This document shows positions 29,901-33,920 of a stretch of DNA of 33,920 nt, piece by piece. Numbering within the stretch: the first letter of the stretch is position 1; each line of letters begins with the position of its first letter. A model generated the notes under the pieces. The model was not told where the DNA came from and searched no databases. It saw nothing but the letters and a program-made list of their open reading frames with translations. The stretch is from Chlorobiota bacterium (GTDB lineage Bacteria > Bacteroidota > Ignavibacteria > Ignavibacteriales > Melioribacteraceae): positions 1 through 33,920 of the forward strand of contig JAADIR010000095.1 of NCBI GenBank assembly GCA_013151245.1. The letters run 5' to 3'. A program made the translations under genes and the position numbers.

Positions 29901-31726
29901 AAATAGCCGCCGACGAACGCTCGCGTATGAGAAGCGGATTCCGAAAATGGCTCGGAGAAAATCAGCGGATTGCAATTCATCAGGAAACCGGCGAGGAATA
30001 CAGCTGGGAAGACGTTATCATTTTTGAAGAAGGAATTAACGAAGCGGATAAACAAAAAATCGTTAATTCAATAGTCAACACGCCGATATTGCGCGAAACG
30101 ATTTTTTTAATCGCAAACGGAAGACAAATCGGTTTGTCAAATATTCTTCCGAACGGAATTTGGATCAGTTTTCTGCACGAAGACGACTTCAAAACTTCGT
30201 ACCGCGTTTCGGTTCAAACCGATTATTTCGGGTTGTTCGATATTGTTTTAAATATCAACAAAGGACTGCCGAAAAGCGAAATTATTGAGGAAGTAAATTG
30301 GCATTGCCTTTCCGATTCCAGATATTTCAATCAAGAATTGCTCGGCGAACTCGGCGCGCTGTACCGCGACGGAGAAATTTGGAGCGCAAAATTTATTTCC
30401 GGCGAATCGGTGGCAAAATTTCTTTTCAGAAAATCGAAAAAAGGAACCGCCGAAAGCGAGCGGCGGCTTTTCTTCCTCTGGCCGTTTTTTATTTGGAATT
30501 CCGCCTCGCTCTATTTCGGTTTTTGGCGGTTGACCGGAAAACGAATGTTCCTTGAAGACGCTTCCCCTTCCAATTTCATTATTCCTCCGCACGATTATCA
30601 AACGGGCACAAGAATTGTTTCAATAACCAAACGGGCGGAATTCGAAAACCTTAGCGAACTTTTCAGCCTCTATTTTGAAAGTATGATTGAAAAAACCGAG
30701 GAACAATATCCTTTCCTGAAAAAAGAAAAAATATGGAAATATATTTTCAGCGGTTTGATTAATTCATTCGGCGAAAAGGAAGGTTTGAGAATACTTAAAG
30801 AACTGCAGAGAGAATTGACCGATATTCCTTCCGGAAAATTCAAAAACGCTCTGCCGGAATTGGACGAGTTTCTGCGGAACATCGAAGAGTTCGGTTTCAT
30901 TCCAAAGCAGCTTTACTTTGCAATCAAAAGATTCCACAGATGGCTCGCGCTCAATGAGGACGCGCAGTTGAACGCTATTGCCGAAATGCTGAAAGAGCTT
31001 TATTCCACATATCAGCTGAACGAATGCGAAAAGAATTACCCCGAAACGCGAACGAAGTTTTTCCTTATGACGATTTTTGCGGGAACAAATTCCGAACTTG
31101 AATTGAAACTCAACGAAATCATACAGCTTCAGCGAAACGACGACCTGAACAAAGAAGAAACAATCGCCCGCCTTTCGGATATTAAAAACCAAATTGAATT
31201 GAGCGAACGGGAAGATTATTTCTTAACGCGTTTGAGCTATCCGCATATTAAACCGTCGGACGAAGCGGCAATCCTTCGTATGCAGACCGAAGGCGCGCCG
31301 TCGTCTAATCTTGTCGTGCAGTACGAAGATTTCGACGGCAATCCTTTTATGATTCGCAAACCGATTTCGCCGAAAGAAATTTCCCGGCTTCATCAATTAT
31401 TTATTGAAGCGAATATGCTCGTAACGTTTCAAAGCGACCACGAATTTCTTATCGCGCTTTCCGAACGCGGGTTTATTATCGGCGGACTTTTCTATCGTTT
31501 CATCGACGGCGAAACTGTCTATATGGATAAGATTGTCGTCTCCAACCGTTACCGCCACAAAGGCGTAAGCGACAAATTGATGAACGAACTTTTCAACAGA
31601 ATGAAAACGCAAAACGTACAAAACGTTACAACCGGATTTTTCCGACCGGAATATTTTTACCATTTCGGGTTTAAAATTGAACGGAAGTATTCCGGATTAG
31701 TAAAAAAATTATGGGCAAATAAATAG
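26945..31726 (+). CDS. Multidomain protein: N-terminal AMP-binding acyl-CoA ligase, uncharacterised middle region, C-terminal GNAT-like acetyltransferase
   Basis: LMYTSGTTGEPKGI, GFGMTEATGG, WFPTGDVMKTDSNGFIEIIDRKKE (ANL family); C-terminal MDKIVVSNRYRHKGVSDKLMNELFNRMKTQNVQNVTTGFFRPEYFYHFGFK (GNAT-like). The supplied ORF starts at 26900; ATGGGCGAAAAAG at 26945 is the likelier start. Confidence 0.88.
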   Translation: MGEKDILSLEEIREKVFAGSASLEENEKADVISAIIYAIEKPLESFDENEIKLLEESLANLFVSGLAEALVDTIEPEIYFTFGKRLFDDEKFHSSKPFAKLIHAYLDVFRHPVFLKKIYGDRSWDSLISSLISKSNFRVKELFEQRASEYGNKPLLRTISNKRTVNYSWSYVAKKTSEYAAALAENISGPESKVAFLMSNSLQMALLDLSCLTSGVVNVMLPGNSVSQHIEYILNQTKAELLLVENEKQLSKVKIVKNRLHYVKKVVLLEGASVEKWVVSFKEFLTAKGNGSEILEKLEKERTVESTATLMYTSGTTGEPKGIIFKNKNIVFKRFCRAMALPDIGERDRFLSYLPLFHTFGRFLELMGSVFWGAEYIFIENPSAETMISNMRLVQPTIFISIPKKWMELYEHIALQCDIEFDNEENIRQTVESFTGGALKFGLSAAGFLPPEIFKFFQKYGVEVMSGFGMTEATGGITMTPPGKYSENSLGAALPGVEIKLAEDGELLIRGDYVMDGYYGRAKEEVFDSEGWFPTGDVMKTDSNGFIEIIDRKKEIYKNIKGETIAPQKIENFFRDFEFIHQVFLVGDHKPFNALLIHPTEETEDSPLRDMTEEQKHDYYASSVATVNHFLAPFERIIDFRIIARPFSAELGEVTPKGTYKRRVIEKNFDDVISGMYKKNHTEVNVNGLVVKIPNWFLREKGILSRDVFAEDDKLAIPELEKELTIKKIDADKSVYQIGDYNFVINDSSIDLQLILIDPRLWLGNASFVEFTGEEIIQWVRSPRQEPKFRFHSKQNAEFDLPILKVRRKIEAGEVSFLGLHQALLILEADNYEAQPAAVKYVSLCLKDETLPVHKYALNVLRNPQLATFKETRRELLKLIILNSKLDNLKEFILTFLKIDYDIITNDVVEIIVKLKDKNKVLEIIENILFEIVKELPSGSDIAKSPAPSVFNLLSVYGVKHPAKYKHIRRVMVFYQLNPENKPLAQIAADERSRMRSGFRKWLGENQRIAIHQETGEEYSWEDVIIFEEGINEADKQKIVNSIVNTPILRETIFLIANGRQIGLSNILPNGIWISFLHEDDFKTSYRVSVQTDYFGLFDIVLNINKGLPKSEIIEEVNWHCLSDSRYFNQELLGELGALYRDGEIWSAKFISGESVAKFLFRKSKKGTAESERRLFFLWPFFIWNSASLYFGFWRLTGKRMFLEDASPSNFIIPPHDYQTGTRIVSITKRAEFENLSELFSLYFESMIEKTEEQYPFLKKEKIWKYIFSGLINSFGEKEGLRILKELQRELTDIPSGKFKNALPELDEFLRNIEEFGFIPKQLYFAIKRFHRWLALNEDAQLNAIAEMLKELYSTYQLNECEKNYPETRTKFFLMTIFAGTNSELELKLNEIIQLQRNDDLNKEETIARLSDIKNQIELSEREDYFLTRLSYPHIKPSDEAAILRMQTEGAPSSNLVVQYEDFDGNPFMIRKPISPKEISRLHQLFIEANMLVTFQSDHEFLIALSERGFIIGGLFYRFIDGETVYMDKIVVSNRYRHKGVSDKLMNELFNRMKTQNVQNVTTGFFRPEYFYHFGFKIERKYSGLVKKLWANK

Positions 31727-31776
31727 AAACGGTAATATTTTTCAAATTTAATTTTAATCAACTTAACGGAGCAATT

Positions 31777-33453
31777 ATGAAAAAATATTTTATTCTTTTT
31801 CTTACGACGGCGTTTCTCGGCTACGCGCTGATCGGCTGCAAGACAAACAACGCAAACGAAAACTCAAAACCGGGAAAGAGCGAGATGCAAAAGAAAATAG
31901 ACCAATTCGCGAAAACGGAAGTGAAATACGACGCTTCCCTACTCGATGAAAATCAAAAGAAAATTGTTCATAACCTATACGAAGCGGCGAAGATAATCGA
32001 CAAAATATTTTTAACGCAAGTCTATTCGAAAAATCCCGAAATTAAAAAAGAACTTACCGCGGCAAAGGACGAAAAAAGCAAAGAGATTTTGGAATATTTC
32101 AATATTATGTTCGGACCGTTCGACAGACTCGACCACGACAAACCGTTTTACGGTAAAGAAGAGAAACCGTTGGGCGCGAACTTCTATCCCGAAGATATGA
32201 CAAAAGAGGAATTTGCGAATTGGATTAAAAATCATCCCGAGGACGAAGAATCTTTTACGTCGGAATACACGGTTATCAAGAGAAACGGCGATTCGCTTTA
32301 CGCCGTTCCTTACGCCGAAGAATACCAGGAAGATTTGACAAAGATAATTGCGTATCTCCGCGAAGCCGCCGAATTCGCAGATAATCCTACGCTGAAAAAA
32401 TATCTTCTCGCTAGAGCTAAATCGTTTGAAACGAACGATTATTTTGAAAGCGATATGGCGTGGATGGATTTGAAAGATTACAGAATTGAAGCGGTGATTG
32501 GACCTTACGAAGTTTACGAAGACGGATTGTTCAACTACAAAGCGTCTTACGAAGCGTTCGTCACAATCGTCGATCCGGCGGAATCCGCTAAATTGAAAAA
32601 GTTCGCATCTTATTTAACCGACATCGAAAAGAATCTTCCTATCGACGACAAATACAAAAACTTCGACCGCGGTTCGGAATCGCCGATCGTAGTCGTGCAG
32701 GAAGTTTACGCTGCCGGAGACGCAAAAGCGGGCGTGCAGACTTTGGCTTTCAATCTTCCTAACGACGAGCGCGTGCGCAAAGCTAAAGGCTCCAAAAAAG
32801 TGATGTTGAAAAATATTCACGAAGCGAAATTTGAAAAACTTTTGAAACCGATAGCCGAAATTGTTTTGGATTCTTCTCAATTAAAATACGTTACGTTCGA
32901 CGGATTTTTCAATCACACTTTGATGCACGAAATTTCCCACGGAGTCGGTCCGGGTTTCATCACGGTTGACGGAAGAAAAACGGAAGTGAAAAAAGAATTG
33001 AAAGAAACATATTCCACAATGGAAGAATGCAAAGCCGACATTTTGGGAATGTTCAACAACGCGTTTATGATTACGAAAGGCGTTTATCCCGCATCGTTCG
33101 ACAAAGAAACTTACGCGACCTTCCTCGCCGGAATTTTCCGCTCAATCCGATTCGGAATAAACGAAGCCCACGGCGGCGGCAACGCGATTATTTACAACTA
33201 CCTTCTCGCAAAAGGCGCTTACGAATACAATGAAAAAACGGAAAAAGTTAAAGTCAATTTCGAAAAAATATATCCGGCTTTAACCGATTTGGCGCACGAC
33301 GTTCTTATGCTCCAAGCCGAAGGAAATTACGAAGGCGCGAAAAAGTTCATCGCAAAATACGCGGTTCTTTCCCCTTCGATGAAAACTTTGATAGGAAATC
33401 TTTCCGGTTTGCCGATTGACATTAAGCCGGTTTTTCAGATTGAAGAAAATTAG
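31777..33453 (+). CDS. M49-like (dipeptidyl peptidase III-related) zinc hydrolase, lipoprotein
   Basis: Signal peptide with lipobox-like ALIGC; HTLMHEISHGVGPG then EECKADILGMF; GGGNAIIYNYLLAKGAYEY. Confidence 0.82.
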   Translation: MKKYFILFLTTAFLGYALIGCKTNNANENSKPGKSEMQKKIDQFAKTEVKYDASLLDENQKKIVHNLYEAAKIIDKIFLTQVYSKNPEIKKELTAAKDEKSKEILEYFNIMFGPFDRLDHDKPFYGKEEKPLGANFYPEDMTKEEFANWIKNHPEDEESFTSEYTVIKRNGDSLYAVPYAEEYQEDLTKIIAYLREAAEFADNPTLKKYLLARAKSFETNDYFESDMAWMDLKDYRIEAVIGPYEVYEDGLFNYKASYEAFVTIVDPAESAKLKKFASYLTDIEKNLPIDDKYKNFDRGSESPIVVVQEVYAAGDAKAGVQTLAFNLPNDERVRKAKGSKKVMLKNIHEAKFEKLLKPIAEIVLDSSQLKYVTFDGFFNHTLMHEISHGVGPGFITVDGRKTEVKKELKETYSTMEECKADILGMFNNAFMITKGVYPASFDKETYATFLAGIFRSIRFGINEAHGGGNAIIYNYLLAKGAYEYNEKTEKVKVNFEKIYPALTDLAHDVLMLQAEGNYEGAKKFIAKYAVLSPSMKTLIGNLSGLPIDIKPVFQIEEN

Positions 33454-33474
33454 TTTTTTAGTTTTGCAGCGTTT

Positions 33475-33514
33475 AGCGTCAAGCGTTGGGTAAGCAACGT
33501 TTGACGCTTTTTTT
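33475..33514 (+). terminator. Rho-independent terminator downstream of the M49-like gene
   Basis: AGCGTCAAGCGTTG-GGTAAG-CAACGTTTGACGCT followed by a T tract. Confidence 0.85.
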
Positions 33515-33520
33515 ATGATA

Positions 33521-33592
33521 CAGCTCATTCATAAGTGGTTTACGGCTCATTTGCTTTCAAATATGAGCCGTATATTTAATTCATTTGAGCTG
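33521..33592. repeat. Nested inverted repeats
   Basis: Outer CAGCTCA/TGAGCTG (33521-33527, 33586-33592); inner ACGGCTCAT/ATGAGCCGT (33542-33550, 33563-33571). Confidence 0.65.
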
Positions 33593-33739
33593 ATTGATTT
33601 AATATTTTACAAATTTTAAGTTTTCGGAGTTCTTTCAGATCGCTTCGCTACGTTCGCGACGACTACAAATAAAATTTCCATCATATTCGTCGCAGAAAAT
33701 TCTCCATCCGGCTTCGCTATGCTTCGCCGCGATAAATTC

Positions 33740-33920
33740 TCAATTATCCATTGTTCTTACGGGAATTACGATAATCACGCTTGTGCGAACGCGTTCGCCG
33801 TTTTTTATTCCCGGGTTGAAGCGGGCGTCGAGAATAGCGACTTCCGCCGCTTCGTCGCAGCCGTAGCCTAAGCCTTGAATAACGTGAGTGTCGCGCACGT
33901 TGCCGTATTTGTCGATATCG
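33740..33920 (-). CDS. TonB C-terminal domain protein, truncated by the window edge
   Basis: Minus strand reads DIDKYGNVRDTHVIQGLGYGCDEAAEVAILDARFNPGIKNGERVRTSVIIVIPVRTMDN*, the classic TonB_C pattern. Missing from the ORF track because it is partial. Confidence 0.88.
   Translation of the reverse strand, partial: DIDKYGNVRDTHVIQGLGYGCDEAAEVAILDARFNPGIKNGERVRTSVIIVIPVRTMDN

Noticed and set aside
33600-33760. cttcgct/acgttcgcgacg repeats before the TonB gene
   Set aside because: Low-complexity intergenic similarity only; no clear unit or boundary.
1-33920. CRISPR array or prophage genes
   Set aside because: No regularly spaced repeats, cas, capsid, portal or terminase-like sequences seen.

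Overview
This 33.9 kb window is mostly a conserved chromosomal segment. A type IX secretion SprA-like gene plus PorX-like regulator suggests the Bacteroidota/Ignavibacteria group (inference). From left to right: (1) an edge-truncated small ORF and an orphan HigA-type antitoxin with no visible toxin or canonical start; (2) a Cys-rich conserved protein followed by an M50-like membrane peptidase; (3) a minus-strand run accD, DUF1573 protein, tsaB, tsaE, porX (response regulator + PglZ), sprA; (4) a PP1-like phosphatase, acetyl-CoA hydrolase/CoA-transferase and alanine dehydrogenase; (5) an accessory interval (about 18.1-20.6 kb) with a 'mobile mystery protein' A/B (XRE + Fic) pair and a locus of intact tRNA-Leu(CAG), a single-domain GIY-YIG nuclease and two damaged tRNA-Leu copies; (6) PBP1A, an LpxH-like phosphoesterase and an M1 aminopeptidase; (7) glgC, a 1608-aa acyl-CoA-ligase/GNAT fusion, an M49-like lipoprotein, and an edge-truncated TonB C-terminal domain missed by the ORF track. 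The best candidate for an undescribed system is the tRNA-Leu/GIY-YIG locus. A 44-bp direct repeat (one mismatch, 448 bp apart) made of tRNA-Leu 5' sequence with a palindromic 20-nt D-loop insertion flanks an intact tRNA-Leu and a nuclease gene. No searches were run; family calls come from motif recognition.
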